Below the pieces are notes generated by a model. It saw only the letters and a list, made by a program, of their open reading frames with translations. It had not been told where the DNA came from and ran no database searches. Below, in pieces: positions 35,001 through 43,375 of a stretch of 64,000 nt of DNA. This DNA is from Streptomyces sp. JB150. Lineage in GTDB: Bacteria > Actinomycetota > Actinomycetes > Streptomycetales > Streptomycetaceae. The DNA is taken from NCBI RefSeq assembly GCF_011193355.1, contig NZ_CP049780.1, forward strand, positions 3,981,085 through 4,045,084, given 5' to 3'. The position numbers and the translations under genes were made by a program. Position 1 is the stretch's first letter. The number at the start of each line of letters is the position of its first letter.

Positions 35001-36663
35001 CGCCCAGGTGCGGCTCTGGGACCTGACCGACCCCGGCCGGCCCGACCTGCTGGACACCGAGCGGGCCGACTCGGTCATGTCCGTGGCCGTCCACCCGCGC
35101 CGCGACCTGGTCGTCGCGAACGGCGGCGGGGGAGTGACGGCCTGGTGGCGGGTGGTGGACGGACGGGAACTGCGGCGGGTGCACGCCGAGGACTACCTGG
35201 ACAGGTGGGGCGCCTCCATGGGCATGCCGCAGCTCGACTTCAGCCCGGACGGCAGGTTCCTGGCGGGGGCGGACCGCGGCGAGGGCGTACGCCGGCTCAC
35301 GGCGACGGCCACGGCGGCCGACCTGGCGAAGGCAAAGCCGGAACTCCCCGTGCTGTCCGCGGGGCAGCCGGTCCAGTCGGTCGCCTACAGCCCGGACAGC
35401 CGCTATCTGGCCGCCGGTGAGGTGGGCGGCGAGATCCGGCTGTGGACCGAACACGCCTGGGCGCCCGCGCTCCCCGGCTACCTGCCCGTGCAGGAGCTGG
35501 AGGGCACGAGCCCCATCAGCGCGGACGGCAGGCTGCTCATCACCAAGGAGGAGGAGCCGGACCACTCCTGGACCACGCGGATCTGGTCCGTCGGCGACCA
35601 CGGCTCGCCGAAACCGCGCTACACCCTCCCGAAGGGCTGGGAGGCGAACTGGTTCCTGACCGGCCGGCGTGGCGACCCGGTCCTGCTGGCCCACCACTGG
35701 ACGGGAGGGCTCGACCACGCCCTGCAGCTCTGGCGGTTCGGCGCCGAGGGACCACCGCGCAGGAGCCCGAGCATCCGGTACACCGCCGACGTCTCGCACA
35801 TCGCCGTGAGCCCCGACAACCGGCTGCTGGCCGTGGGCTCGCGGGAGGAGCCGACCATCGCCCTGTGGGACATCAGCGACCCCGCGAAGCCGGTACGCCG
35901 CGCCGACATCCCCGCGCAGGCGAAGGGCGGGCTCTTCGCGTCGGGACACCTGTGGTTCGCGGGCCCGCACACCGTCGTGACCGTCGAGAACCGATGGCAC
36001 CTGCGGTTCTGGGACGTCTCCGACCCCGACCACCCCCGCATGGGCGACATGATCGAGGACGGGGCGCTGGGCGAGGGCGCGATGTACGACGACACCTCGA
36101 AGCTGCTCATCACCGAGGAGAGCGGCCACACGATCCGGCTGTACGACCTGTCCCGGCCCGCGCGTCCGGTGGAGGGCGGCCGGATCCCGGCCGCTCCCGA
36201 GAGTTACTTCCCCGCCGGGAAGGACGAACTCGCGACTGCGGTCGCCGACGGCACGATCGAGTTCTGGGACGTCTCCGATCCGGGCAACCCGAGAAAGAAG
36301 CGCAAGACCGTGCACCTCGACCGCGCCATCACGTCTCTCGCCGTCACCGCCGACCGCCGCCACGCCATCACCGGCAGTCCCTACCGCCTCTGGTCCCTGG
36401 GCCGCGACGGCCGCTGGTCGACCCCGGAGTTCGCCACTCTGGAGGCTGCGCAATCCGTCCGGCTGCCCTCGGGCAGGGGCTGGCTGGCCGTCACCACCAA
36501 GATCGACGCTCCCGGCCTGTCCGACGACGAGAACACCTACATCCTCGATTACGACACCGACCGCCTCTACGAGGCCATGTGCCGCACACTCTCCGTCAGC
36601 CTGTCGCAGGACCGCTGGGAGGCCCTGTTCCCGCACCTGGAGCACCGCGACTCCTGCGGCTGA
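32038..36663 (+). CDS. caspase-like peptidase-STAND NTPase-WD40 repeat protein
   Basis: This 1541-residue protein reads, in order: a caspase/metacaspase (C14) domain (about 25-280) with H112 in FVGHG and catalytic-type C162 in LDCCFAG; a STAND NTPase (about 290-700) with Walker A G331-NSGVGKSS (K337) and Walker B ILVVDQLEQ (D426); a winged-helix/helical arm; one membrane helix (about 734-753); and 14 WD40-like units (about 790-1500), enough for two seven-bladed propellers. The expected logic is ligand sensing by WD40, NTP-driven oligomerisation and activation of the protease to kill or arrest the cell. EACC1 is its operon partner. Targets are unknown. Confidence 0.88.
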   Translation: MPLDGSAAPSGGRSTPSGRGPDLTGPGCHAVVVGTGTHPGDRLHDLPAAVPSAQALAETLRTHCGMGDRVRLLTDPASPSDVLEALAEAVDRAAPTEERPESGIVVFCFVGHGLRGPGGRLYLATAATKSLTDTAHSVPYAEIERYLGDTAAADPVLVLDCCFAGNAREPGRTPGPDPFGASRPQGSYLLGSAQRNTLAYAPKGAEYTLFTGHLLRLLREGDAGAARLLTLGGVYRLLDQRLQGEAARPYGGGTARMAELVLTENRRYRAQPAADGPAAPDDDADAVCPYPGLRPFLPEQHHLFFGREEMTERLLARVAATRPGEPLVLLGNSGVGKSSLLRAGLSVTAQRAGLGPVCLVPAPGARPFRRLAEAWAQAVGRPLADVVRDLERGRFTPARTERQGQTGPQGQAGGQGRPVPGILVVDQLEQYFTHGADEDERARFAAALTAAGGPRVVLALRADYHGDVLGDPHLAPFAERGHFVVPALNDAEIEAAIVEPARYAGLQWEAGVPRILLREVNEERRGGRTGDAAALPYLAYVLQEIWLRRRGRTLTYAAYQEAGGIRDAVARAADRIHDHLDEDGRRRLRALMLAMVQVADGEGRLVRRRVPREELADARDLLRLLADAHLVVVDEDGGAQLGHDSLLHAWQRLTGWIEEARGDLLRLRRLTAAAEGWDEGGRGPSGLWRGFDLREARELAAGRTAGAAPVRQVVRDFVAASEAAERRRRRAVRAWVSVLSVLTLLAASLAGWAFYENGQAASRERALIAKEIANRADRIRDRDPGTALRLSLAAYNTAETAETRSGLYASAITLTPVHLTPAKPHREPVLNLAYRPDGKALAASHRDGRVRLWDLSDPGRPVEAGHFRLNGRPALAHHPARPLLAAQTGTELTLWNTADPHRPRRLVRLPVERSRTAFSVAFSGDGRTLASGGDKGRLWLWDVSDPARPALRAQRTVAEAGLISLAFTRNGHHLITGNGNGPGANGHPAQVRLWDLTDPGRPDLLDTERADSVMSVAVHPRRDLVVANGGGGVTAWWRVVDGRELRRVHAEDYLDRWGASMGMPQLDFSPDGRFLAGADRGEGVRRLTATATAADLAKAKPELPVLSAGQPVQSVAYSPDSRYLAAGEVGGEIRLWTEHAWAPALPGYLPVQELEGTSPISADGRLLITKEEEPDHSWTTRIWSVGDHGSPKPRYTLPKGWEANWFLTGRRGDPVLLAHHWTGGLDHALQLWRFGAEGPPRRSPSIRYTADVSHIAVSPDNRLLAVGSREEPTIALWDISDPAKPVRRADIPAQAKGGLFASGHLWFAGPHTVVTVENRWHLRFWDVSDPDHPRMGDMIEDGALGEGAMYDDTSKLLITEESGHTIRLYDLSRPARPVEGGRIPAAPESYFPAGKDELATAVADGTIEFWDVSDPGNPRKKRKTVHLDRAITSLAVTADRRHAITGSPYRLWSLGRDGRWSTPEFATLEAAQSVRLPSGRGWLAVTTKIDAPGLSDDENTYILDYDTDRLYEAMCRTLSVSLSQDRWEALFPHLEHRDSCG

Positions 36664-36696
36664 GGGCCGAGGGCCGGCCGGCAGGTCCCGCGGGGG

Positions 36697-37347
36697 TCAG
36701 CTGAAGACGATCATCGACCCCTGCGCCAGACTCCGCGTCGCCGCCGCGTGCAGCCCCAGCCAGACGTGCCGCTCGCGGGCGAACGGGCTCGGATCGTACG
36801 GCGCCGGGACGGCGGGCTCCTCCAACTCGGTCGGCCCGAGCGGCGGTTGCGGGGCCGCCGGGGGGTTGGCCGGGTCGATGCCGAGGGCGGGGGCGACGAA
36901 CTCCAGCTCGCGCAGCAGCGTCTGCGAGGAGCCCAGCGGGCCGCCGCCCGCGAGGAGGTCGTCGTTGGACAGGGGGTGCGGGAAGTCGACGGGGACGTAG
37001 GCGCCCGCGTGGTCGTAGTGCCAGACCAGGTGGGACTGCTGGGCCGTCGACTCGAACATCTCCAGCAACTGCTCGTAGTCGCCGCCCAGTTCGTCGACCG
37101 GGGTGACGGGCAGCCCGCAGACCTGGAGCAGATAGGCCCGGCGCAGGAAGTGCAGCGCGTCGTAGTCGAACCCGGCGACCGGGGCGACCTCGCCGGACAG
37201 GCCCGGCATGTACTGGTACACCGGCACCGGCGGCAGCCCGGCCGCGGCGAGCGCCTGGTTGTATTGCGCGAGTTCCTCGGCGAAGGGGTTGTCCGGTGTG
37301 TGGCACAACACGTCGACGAGCGGGACCAGCCACAGGTCACAGGCCAA
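36697..37347 (-). CDS. conserved hypothetical protein, TTG start
   Basis: This 216-residue soluble protein opens ACDLWLVPLVDVLCHTPDNPF and contains FDYDALHFLRRAYLLQ, GGDYEQLLEMFESTAQQSHLVWHYDHAGAYVPVDFP and a Pro/Glu-rich stretch before a helical C-terminus. I recall similar streptomycete hypotheticals but no named function. The start is TTG at 37347: GAGGAG lies six bases upstream, the frame has no ATG or GTG nearby that fits, and the upstream codons look non-coding. It converges on the STAND-WD40 gene with a 33-base gap. Confidence 0.7.
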   Translation of the reverse strand: MACDLWLVPLVDVLCHTPDNPFAEELAQYNQALAAAGLPPVPVYQYMPGLSGEVAPVAGFDYDALHFLRRAYLLQVCGLPVTPVDELGGDYEQLLEMFESTAQQSHLVWHYDHAGAYVPVDFPHPLSNDDLLAGGGPLGSSQTLLRELEFVAPALGIDPANPPAAPQPPLGPTELEEPAVPAPYDPSPFARERHVWLGLHAAATRSLAQGSMIVFS

Positions 37348-37529
37348 AGAGGGCTCCTCGGGTACGAGCGCGCAGGTGGTCAGGGAAGCGTAATCGGTGG
37401 GGGCCGCACGGGTCCCCACCCGTACCGGTCCCCTCTCGTACCGGTCCCATACCCACAACGGCCGCCCACCGCCCGTCGGCCGAGCGTCAGCCGGCCACCG
37501 ACGCCCGCCGGCGGGCCGCCGGCCGAGTG

Positions 37530-38231
37530 TCAGTCGCCCGCCAGCCGTTCGATCAGCGTCAGCGCGTGCGTGTTGTACGCGGCGATGAGCGCCCGCGCGG
37601 TGTCGGTGTCGCGGCGCGCCAGGGCGTCCACCAGTTCGGTGTGCCCGGCCCACAACTGTCCGCGCAGATCGGTCAGCCGACGCAGGTGCTGCACGGCGCA
37701 CACCCAGGACTGCACGCGCAGCCGGTGCAGGAAGTCGGCGAGGTAGGGGTTGCCGAACAGGCCGCTCAGCTCGCGCCAGAAGCGCAGGTCGTAGCCGATG
37801 AGGACGGTGAGGTCCCCGGCGGTGGCGGCGCGCTGGGCCTCCTCGCCGCGCCGCCGCACCCCGGCGAGCGCGGTCGCGGTGCGCGGGTCGTCGGGGTCAC
37901 GGAAGCCGCGGTGGCCCTCGCCGAGCGCCTGGAACATGCCGTCGGTGACCAGGCTGCGGGCCTCGACCAGACCGCGGAAGTCCTCGACGGAGTACTCGCG
38001 GACGTGGAAGCCGCGGTGCTGGTCGGCCTCCAGCAGGCCCTGCGCCGACAGGTCGACCAGCGCCTCGCGCACCGGGGTCGCGGAGACCCCGTACTGGTCG
38101 GCGATCTCCCTGACGGTGAACTCCTGCCCCGGCTGAAGCCGCCCCGCCAGCACCTCGTCGCGCAACGCGTCCGCGATCTGCTGCCGCAGGGTGCTACGGG
38201 TCACAGCGCCGTGGCCGCCGGTGCCGGGCAT
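37530..38231 (-). CDS. GntR-family (FadR/FCD) transcriptional regulator
   Basis: This 233-residue regulator has an N-terminal GntR winged helix (LRQQIADALRDEVLAGRLQPGQEFTVREIADQYGVSATPVREAL) and a helical FCD ligand domain with the typical Asp/His metal-binding pattern (DLRFWRELSGLFGN, LWAGHTELVDALARRD). FCD regulators commonly sense small carboxylates. It lies just downstream of the class III aminotransferase on the same strand, 114 bases apart, and probably regulates amino-acid catabolism there. ATG 38231 has GAGGGAG about ten bases upstream. Confidence 0.88.
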   Translation of the reverse strand: MPGTGGHGAVTRSTLRQQIADALRDEVLAGRLQPGQEFTVREIADQYGVSATPVREALVDLSAQGLLEADQHRGFHVREYSVEDFRGLVEARSLVTDGMFQALGEGHRGFRDPDDPRTATALAGVRRRGEEAQRAATAGDLTVLIGYDLRFWRELSGLFGNPYLADFLHRLRVQSWVCAVQHLRRLTDLRGQLWAGHTELVDALARRDTDTARALIAAYNTHALTLIERLAGD

Positions 38232-38345
38232 GGTGGGGGAACTCCCTCGTGCGTGCGGATGGCAGGGCACGGTTGTGCCCACGAGCACGCCACCTTACGC
38301 GCTCCCCCCACCATGGGTAACGGGTCACGCCGCCACCCGGGCCGC

Positions 38346-39710
38346 CTACTCGGTCACGTACTCGTCGGCCACCGCGAGCGCCGCGTCCAGCGCCGCCAGA
38401 CCTTCCTTCAGCTCGGCCTCGGTGACGTTGCACGGCGGCACGACATGGGTGCGGTTCATGTTGATGAACGGCCAGATGCCGTGGGCCTTGGCGGCGGCGC
38501 CGAACGCGGCCATCGGGGCGTTCGCCTCCCCGGTCGCGTTGTACGGCACGAGCGGCTCGCGGGTCTCCCGGTTCTTCACCAGCTCCAGCGCCCAGAACAT
38601 GCCGACGCCGCGCACCTCGCCCACGCTCGGGTGCCGCGCGGCCAGCTCCCGCAGCCCCGGCTCCACGACCTCGGCGCCGAGCCGCGCCGCGTGCTCGACC
38701 ACGCCCTCCTCCGCCATCACGTTGATCGTGGCGACGGCGGCGGCGCAGGCGAGGGGGTGCCCGGAGTAGGTGAGCCCGCCCGGGTAGGGGCGCTTGGCGA
38801 AGGTCTCCGCGATGGCGCCGGAGATCGCGACGCCGCCCAGCGGGACGTAGCCGCTGTTCACGCCCTTGGCGAAGGTCATCAGGTCGGGGGTGACGCCGAA
38901 CAGGTCGGCGGCGAACCACTCACCGGTGCGCCCGAAGCCCGCCATCACCTCGTCGAGGACGAAGACGATGCCGTACTTGTCGCAGAGCTCGCGCACCCCG
39001 GCGAGGTAGCCGGGCGGCGGCACCATGATCCCGGCCGTGCCCGGGATGGTCTCCAGGACGATCGCGGCGATCGTCTGCGGCCCCTCGAAGGCGATCGTCG
39101 TCTCCAGGTGCTCCAGCGCCCGCGCGCACTCCTGCTCCTCGGTCTCGGCGTAGAACCGGGAGCGGTAGAGGAAGGGCGCCCAGAAGTGCACCACGCCGGC
39201 CGTTCCGCTGTCGCTGGCCCAGCGGCGCGGGTCGCCGGTGACGTTGACCGCCTGCTGGGTGCCGCCGTGGTACGAGCGGTAGGCGGAGAGCACCTTGGGG
39301 CGGCCGGTGTGCAGCCGGGCCATGCGCACTGCGTGCTCGACGGCGTCGGCGCCGCCGTTGGTGAAGAAGATCTTGTCCAGGTCGCCGGGGGTGCGTTCGG
39401 CGATCAGCCGGGCGGCCTCCGAGCGCGCCTCGACGGCGAACGCGGGCGCGAAGGTGGTCAGCTTCGCGGCCTGCTCCTGGATCGCGGCGACGACCTTGGG
39501 GTGCTGGTAGCCGATGTTCGTGTAGACGAGGCCGCTGGTGAAGTCCAGGTAGCGCTTGCCGTCGTAGTCCCAGAAGTACGACCCCTCGGCGCCGGCGACG
39601 GCGAGCGGGTCGATGAGCTCCTGCGCGGACCAGGAGTGGAAGACGTGCGCGCGGTCCGCGGCCTTCACGGCGGCGCCGGCCCGGGCGTCGGGAACGGGAT
39701 GAGGGGTCAT
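38346..39710 (-). CDS. class III PLP aminotransferase (omega-amino acid/taurine-pyruvate type)
   Basis: This 454-residue enzyme is a class III (fold type I) aminotransferase: DYDGKRYLDFTSGLVYTNIGYQHPKV, FFTNGGADAVEHAVRMAR, SAYRSYHGGTQQAVNVTGD, VLDEVMAGFGRTGEWFA and the PLP lysine in MTFAKGVNSGYVPLGG. Such enzymes move an amino group from an omega- or beta-amino acid to pyruvate or 2-oxoglutarate. The sequence suggests beta-alanine or taurine pyruvate type, but the donor cannot be fixed. It shares its upstream region with the divergent PfpI-MarR operon. The GntR gene downstream may regulate it. Confidence 0.9.
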   Translation of the reverse strand: MTPHPVPDARAGAAVKAADRAHVFHSWSAQELIDPLAVAGAEGSYFWDYDGKRYLDFTSGLVYTNIGYQHPKVVAAIQEQAAKLTTFAPAFAVEARSEAARLIAERTPGDLDKIFFTNGGADAVEHAVRMARLHTGRPKVLSAYRSYHGGTQQAVNVTGDPRRWASDSGTAGVVHFWAPFLYRSRFYAETEEQECARALEHLETTIAFEGPQTIAAIVLETIPGTAGIMVPPPGYLAGVRELCDKYGIVFVLDEVMAGFGRTGEWFAADLFGVTPDLMTFAKGVNSGYVPLGGVAISGAIAETFAKRPYPGGLTYSGHPLACAAAVATINVMAEEGVVEHAARLGAEVVEPGLRELAARHPSVGEVRGVGMFWALELVKNRETREPLVPYNATGEANAPMAAFGAAAKAHGIWPFINMNRTHVVPPCNVTEAELKEGLAALDAALAVADEYVTE

Positions 39711-39823
39711 GCGGCCGAGCGTAGATGTCCGCCGTGCGGACGCGGTATCGGCGTCCTGTCTGTGGTCAGGGCCTTTCCGCGACAGGTTGTCGACGGATGA
39801 CGGGCCCCGGCGCCCTCGATCTG

Positions 39824-39882
39824 TTGACAGGAAGCTGTCGAAATGACAGCCTGCTGTCATAGGGGATCCCGTACGGGATCCC
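39824..39882. promoter_or_regulatory. tandem MarR-type operators and a 20-bp palindrome
   Basis: ATGACAG-CCTG-CTGTCAT at 39843-39860 is a perfect seven-base inverted repeat. TTGACAG-GAAG-CTGTC at 39824-39839 is a second copy 19 bases upstream, with near-identical half sites. A perfect 20-base palindrome, two GGGATCCC halves around GTAC, lies at 39863-39882, just before the PfpI ribosome site. The first two fit the MarR protein encoded two genes on. Confidence 0.65.
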
Positions 39883-39897
39883 ACCGGAGGAGGAGCC

Positions 39898-40533
39898 ATG
39901 AGCACGGACACCACGGGCACCGGCACCACGCACCGCAAACCCGTCCACCTCGCCGTCTACGACACCCTCGCCGACTGGGAGCCCGGCCACGCCACCGCCC
40001 ACCTCGCCCGCGCGGGCCACGAGGTCCGCACGGTCGGCCCCACCACGGACCCCGTCCGCACCCTCGGCGGCCTGCGCGTCCAGCCCGACCTCGCCCTGGC
40101 CGGCCTGCGGCCCGAGGACAGCGCGCTGCTGATCCTGCCGGGCGCCGACCTGTGGGACACGGGCGACGACCTCGCGCCTTTCGCCCGCACGGCCCGCGAG
40201 TTCCTCGCCGCGGGCGTCCCCGTCGCCGCCATCTGCGGCGCCACCGCCGGACTCGCCCGCGAGGGCCTGCTCGACGACCGCGCCCACACCAGCGCCGTCT
40301 CCTTCTACCTGGCCGCCACCGGCTACCGGGGCGGCGAGCGGTACGTCGACGCCGACGCGGTCACCGACCGCGGACTGATCACCGCCGGCCCCACCGAGCC
40401 GGTCGCCTTCGCCCGCGAGATCCTGCGCCTGCTCGGGGTGTACGAGGGCGAGGTGCTGGACGCCTGGTACCGCCTCTTCCACGACTCCGACACCGAGGCG
40501 TACGCCGTCCTGGAGAAGGCGGGGGCGCTGTGA
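39898..40533 (+). CDS. DJ-1/PfpI family protein
   Basis: This 211-residue class I glutamine-amidotransferase-like protein has the DJ-1/PfpI fold with the nucleophile-elbow cysteine in VAAICGATAGLA and a following His in DRAHTS. The early strand HLAVYDTLADWEPGHATAHL is typical of the PfpI sub-branch found with MarR genes. Possible activities are protease, glyoxalase-like or isocyanide-hydratase-like; the sequence does not decide. GGAGGAGG precedes ATG. It overlaps the MarR gene by GTGA, so they are cotranscribed and probably autoregulated by the operators at 39824. Confidence 0.88.
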   Translation: MSTDTTGTGTTHRKPVHLAVYDTLADWEPGHATAHLARAGHEVRTVGPTTDPVRTLGGLRVQPDLALAGLRPEDSALLILPGADLWDTGDDLAPFARTAREFLAAGVPVAAICGATAGLAREGLLDDRAHTSAVSFYLAATGYRGGERYVDADAVTDRGLITAGPTEPVAFAREILRLLGVYEGEVLDAWYRLFHDSDTEAYAVLEKAGAL

Positions 40534-40997
40534 GCCGCGCGCGCCAGGACCTGTTCAGCCGGAGCGCGATCGGCGTGTTCCGGCTGAACGGCCAGTTCCT
40601 CGCCGTCGCCGAGGAACTGGCCCGGCCCGCCGGGCTGACCGCGGCGTGGTGGCAGGTGCTGGGCGCGGTGCTGCGCGAACCGCTGCCCGTGGCCGGCGTC
40701 GCCCGCGCCATGGGCATCACCCGGCAGAGCGTCCAGCGCATCGCCGACCTGCTGGTCGAACGGGGCCTCGCCGAGTACCGCCCCAACCCGGCCCACCGCC
40801 GCGCCAAACTCCTCGCGCCCACCGAGGCGGGCCGCGCCGCGATCGCCCGCGTCGACCCCGGGCACGCCGCCTACGCCGACCGGCTCGCCGACGCCCTGGG
40901 CGAGGCGGAACTCGCCGCCGCCGTCGAGGCACTGGAACGGCTGTCGAAGGCACTGGACGCACTGGGGCCGCCCGCCGCGCCTGTTACGGAACCGTAG
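40530..40997 (+). CDS. MarR-family transcriptional regulator
   Basis: This 155-residue MarR protein has the winged helix WWQVLGAVLREPLPVAGVARAMGITRQSVQRIADLLVERGLAEY and a wing (NPAHRRAKLLAPTEAGRAAI). Dimerisation helices flank it. GTG at 40530 overlaps the PfpI stop. The two TGACAG-N4-CTGTCA copies upstream of the operon are its likely sites, giving feedback control of pfpI-marR and perhaps the divergent aminotransferase. Confidence 0.9.
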   Translation: MSRARQDLFSRSAIGVFRLNGQFLAVAEELARPAGLTAAWWQVLGAVLREPLPVAGVARAMGITRQSVQRIADLLVERGLAEYRPNPAHRRAKLLAPTEAGRAAIARVDPGHAAYADRLADALGEAELAAAVEALERLSKALDALGPPAAPVTEP

Positions 40998-41071
40998 AGG
41001 GCACGGCGTACGACTCCCCGCACGGCCGCACTATCCTCGGCCTGTTGCTCACCTGGGGGGAGGCGGTGGGG

Positions 41072-43351
41072 ATGGAGAGGCTGGAGCCCGGGGACCCGCG
41101 GCACGTCGGCGCGTACCGGCTGCTGGGGCGGCTCGGTGCCGGAGGGATGGGGCAGGTCTACCTGGCCCGGTCGGACCGGGGACGGACCGCCGCCGTGAAG
41201 CTGGTCCGCGAGGAACTGGCCGCGCGCGAGGAGTTCCGGGCGCGGTTCCGGCAGGAGGTGCGGGCCGCGCGGCGGGTCGGCGGCCACTGGACGGCACCCG
41301 TCCTCGACGCCGACACCGAGGCCGCCGTGCCCTGGGTCGCCACCGGATACGTCGCCGGACCCAGCCTCCAGCGGGTCGTCGGCCACGACCACGGGCCGCT
41401 GCCCGAGCGCTCGGTCCGCGTCCTCGCGGCCGGACTCGCCCACGCGCTGAAGGACATCCACGCCGCCGGCATCGTCCACCGCGACCTGAAGCCGTCCAAC
41501 GTCCTCGTGACCATCGACGGCCCCCGCGTCATCGACTTCGGCATCGCCCGCGCGCTGGAGACCGTCACCGAGGCGGGACTGACCAGCACCGGCGTCCTCG
41601 TCGGCTCGCCCGGCTTCATGGCCCCGGAGCAGGTGCGCGGCGAGCCCATCACGCCCGCCTGCGACATCTTCTGCCTCGGCTCGGTCCTCGTCCACGCCGC
41701 CACCGGCGCGCTCCCCTTCGGCAGCGCCGACAGCGGCATACCCGCCCTGATGTTCCGCATCGCCCAGGAGGAACCGCACCTGGACGGGGTCCCCGAGGGC
41801 ATCGCCGACCTCGTCCGCGCCTGCCTGCGCAAGGACCCCGCGGCCCGACCCACCCTCGACGAGATCCTCGACCACACCGGCGCCGAACACACCGTCACCG
41901 CAGGCCGCACCCTCGACCCCTGGCTGCCCAGCCCCCTGGTCGCCCAGCTGGGCCGCCACGCGGTCCGACTCCTGGAGACGGAGAACCCGGAGGGGACCAC
42001 GCCCGGCACGGGAGTCCCGGCCGCACTGGCACCCGGCGGAGCCGGGGGACCGGCCGGGGCCCGGGGTGGGACGGGCGGTACTGCCGGATCCGCCGCGCCG
42101 GCCGCGCCCGCGCCGGCCGCGCCTGCCGGGGGTGCCGTACCAGCCGCGCCCACCGCGCCCACCGGGGCCGGCGCACCCGCTGGAGCCGGCGGGCCCGGCG
42201 CCCGGGACGGTTCCGCCGTACCCGCCGCCGCAGGGGGACCGGCTCGGTCCGGGTCACCGGGCACACCCGGCGGACCCGGCCCTCACGCACCGGGCGCCCC
42301 CGGTGCGGCCCACACCCCCGGAACCCCCGCCACCCCCGGCGCCCCGACGGCGCCGGCGGCACACGGCCCGGGCGGCCCCGTGCCGCCGGACCACTTCCCC
42401 ACGCCCACCGCGGGCCACCCCGCGATCTCGGCCACACCGCCGCCCGCACACCCGGCCGCCCCCGCCACCCCGCGCACACCCCCCGCCCACGGCGCCCACC
42501 CCACCTCACCGGCCCCCGCCGCCGCCGCGCCGTCCCCAGGCACCCCGCCCCACCAGCCGTACGGCTATCCCCACCCGCTGTCGGGCACCCCGCAGCACGC
42601 CTACGGCGGGTCCGTCCCGCAGGGATACGGGCACCCCTCGCAGGGATACGGACACCCCCCGCAGAGCGCGGGCCAGGGCTACCCGCCGCCGTACGGCGTG
42701 CCGCCCGCGTCCGCCGTCGGACCGTACGGCGGAGGCGGCCAGGCTCCGCCACCGGCCGCCGCCCCGCACCCGGCGCCGCCGCCCCGCAGGAACGGGAAGG
42801 CCACCGCGCTGCTCGTCGCCGTGGCCGTGGTGGTCGCGCTGGCGGCGGGCGGGACGGTGTACGCGCTGATGAACGGCGGGGGAGACACGAAGGCGTCCCC
42901 GTCGCCGAGCCCGACCTCGTCCGCCGAGCCGACCGGCGGCGAACCCACCGGCTCCGGCCGGCCCACGCCCTCCCCGTCACCGTCGGTGTCCGCCTCCGCC
43001 CGGGAGGACGGCGCGGTCCCGGCCGCGTACCTGGGCGCCTGGGCCACGACGATCGAGAACGCGGACGGGACCCACACCCGCCGGCTGACCATCCAGCAGG
43101 GCGAGCCGGGCGACACGGTCATGTCGCTCACCGCGGACGGCGCCGACTACCACTGCGTGTTCGCGGCGGAGCTGACCGCCGCGCCGGCCGGTCAGGGGCC
43201 GCTGCGGATCGGGCCGTCCACCGTGACGGTCGGCGAACCGCGCTCCTCGTGCAGCCCCGGCGAGGCCACCGAGATCACCCTGCTGTCGCCGGACACGCTC
43301 CAGCGCCTGAACACGAGCACGGGGGAGAAGCTGACGTACACCCGCCAGTGA
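41072..43351 (+). CDS. PASTA-less receptor serine/threonine protein kinase
   Basis: The 759-residue protein has an N-terminal Hanks-type kinase: glycine loop GRLGAGGMGQVYLA, ATP lysine K43, catalytic loop HRDLKPSN (D138), DFG D155, and SPGFMAPEQ. After residue about 270 comes a 300-residue Ala/Pro/Gly-rich linker with YGHPSQGYGHP repeats, then one membrane helix (577-599). The extracytoplasmic domain is Ser/Pro-rich followed by a beta-type domain ending GEKLTYTR. There are no PASTA repeats, so the ligand differs from PknB. ATG 41072 has GGGGGGAGG upstream. Streptomycetes carry many such kinases; the substrate is unknown. Confidence 0.9.
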   Translation: MERLEPGDPRHVGAYRLLGRLGAGGMGQVYLARSDRGRTAAVKLVREELAAREEFRARFRQEVRAARRVGGHWTAPVLDADTEAAVPWVATGYVAGPSLQRVVGHDHGPLPERSVRVLAAGLAHALKDIHAAGIVHRDLKPSNVLVTIDGPRVIDFGIARALETVTEAGLTSTGVLVGSPGFMAPEQVRGEPITPACDIFCLGSVLVHAATGALPFGSADSGIPALMFRIAQEEPHLDGVPEGIADLVRACLRKDPAARPTLDEILDHTGAEHTVTAGRTLDPWLPSPLVAQLGRHAVRLLETENPEGTTPGTGVPAALAPGGAGGPAGARGGTGGTAGSAAPAAPAPAAPAGGAVPAAPTAPTGAGAPAGAGGPGARDGSAVPAAAGGPARSGSPGTPGGPGPHAPGAPGAAHTPGTPATPGAPTAPAAHGPGGPVPPDHFPTPTAGHPAISATPPPAHPAAPATPRTPPAHGAHPTSPAPAAAAPSPGTPPHQPYGYPHPLSGTPQHAYGGSVPQGYGHPSQGYGHPPQSAGQGYPPPYGVPPASAVGPYGGGGQAPPPAAAPHPAPPPRRNGKATALLVAVAVVVALAAGGTVYALMNGGGDTKASPSPSPTSSAEPTGGEPTGSGRPTPSPSPSVSASAREDGAVPAAYLGAWATTIENADGTHTRRLTIQQGEPGDTVMSLTADGADYHCVFAAELTAAPAGQGPLRIGPSTVTVGEPRSSCSPGEATEITLLSPDTLQRLNTSTGEKLTYTRQ

Positions 43352-43375
43352 GGACGCCGGCCGCGCGGGGACGGC

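Noticed and set aside
30421..36645. A 2074-codon open frame on the reverse strand
   Set aside because: It runs antisense to purA, the HbpS-like gene, EACC1 and the STAND gene, all with clear domains. The translation is Arg/Gly/Val-rich low-complexity, typical of shadow frames in high-GC DNA.
41990..42870. Internal frames in the kinase linker as separate genes
   Set aside because: The in-frame kinase reading links a complete kinase domain to a membrane helix. The other frames are Pro/Arg or Gly/Val strings.
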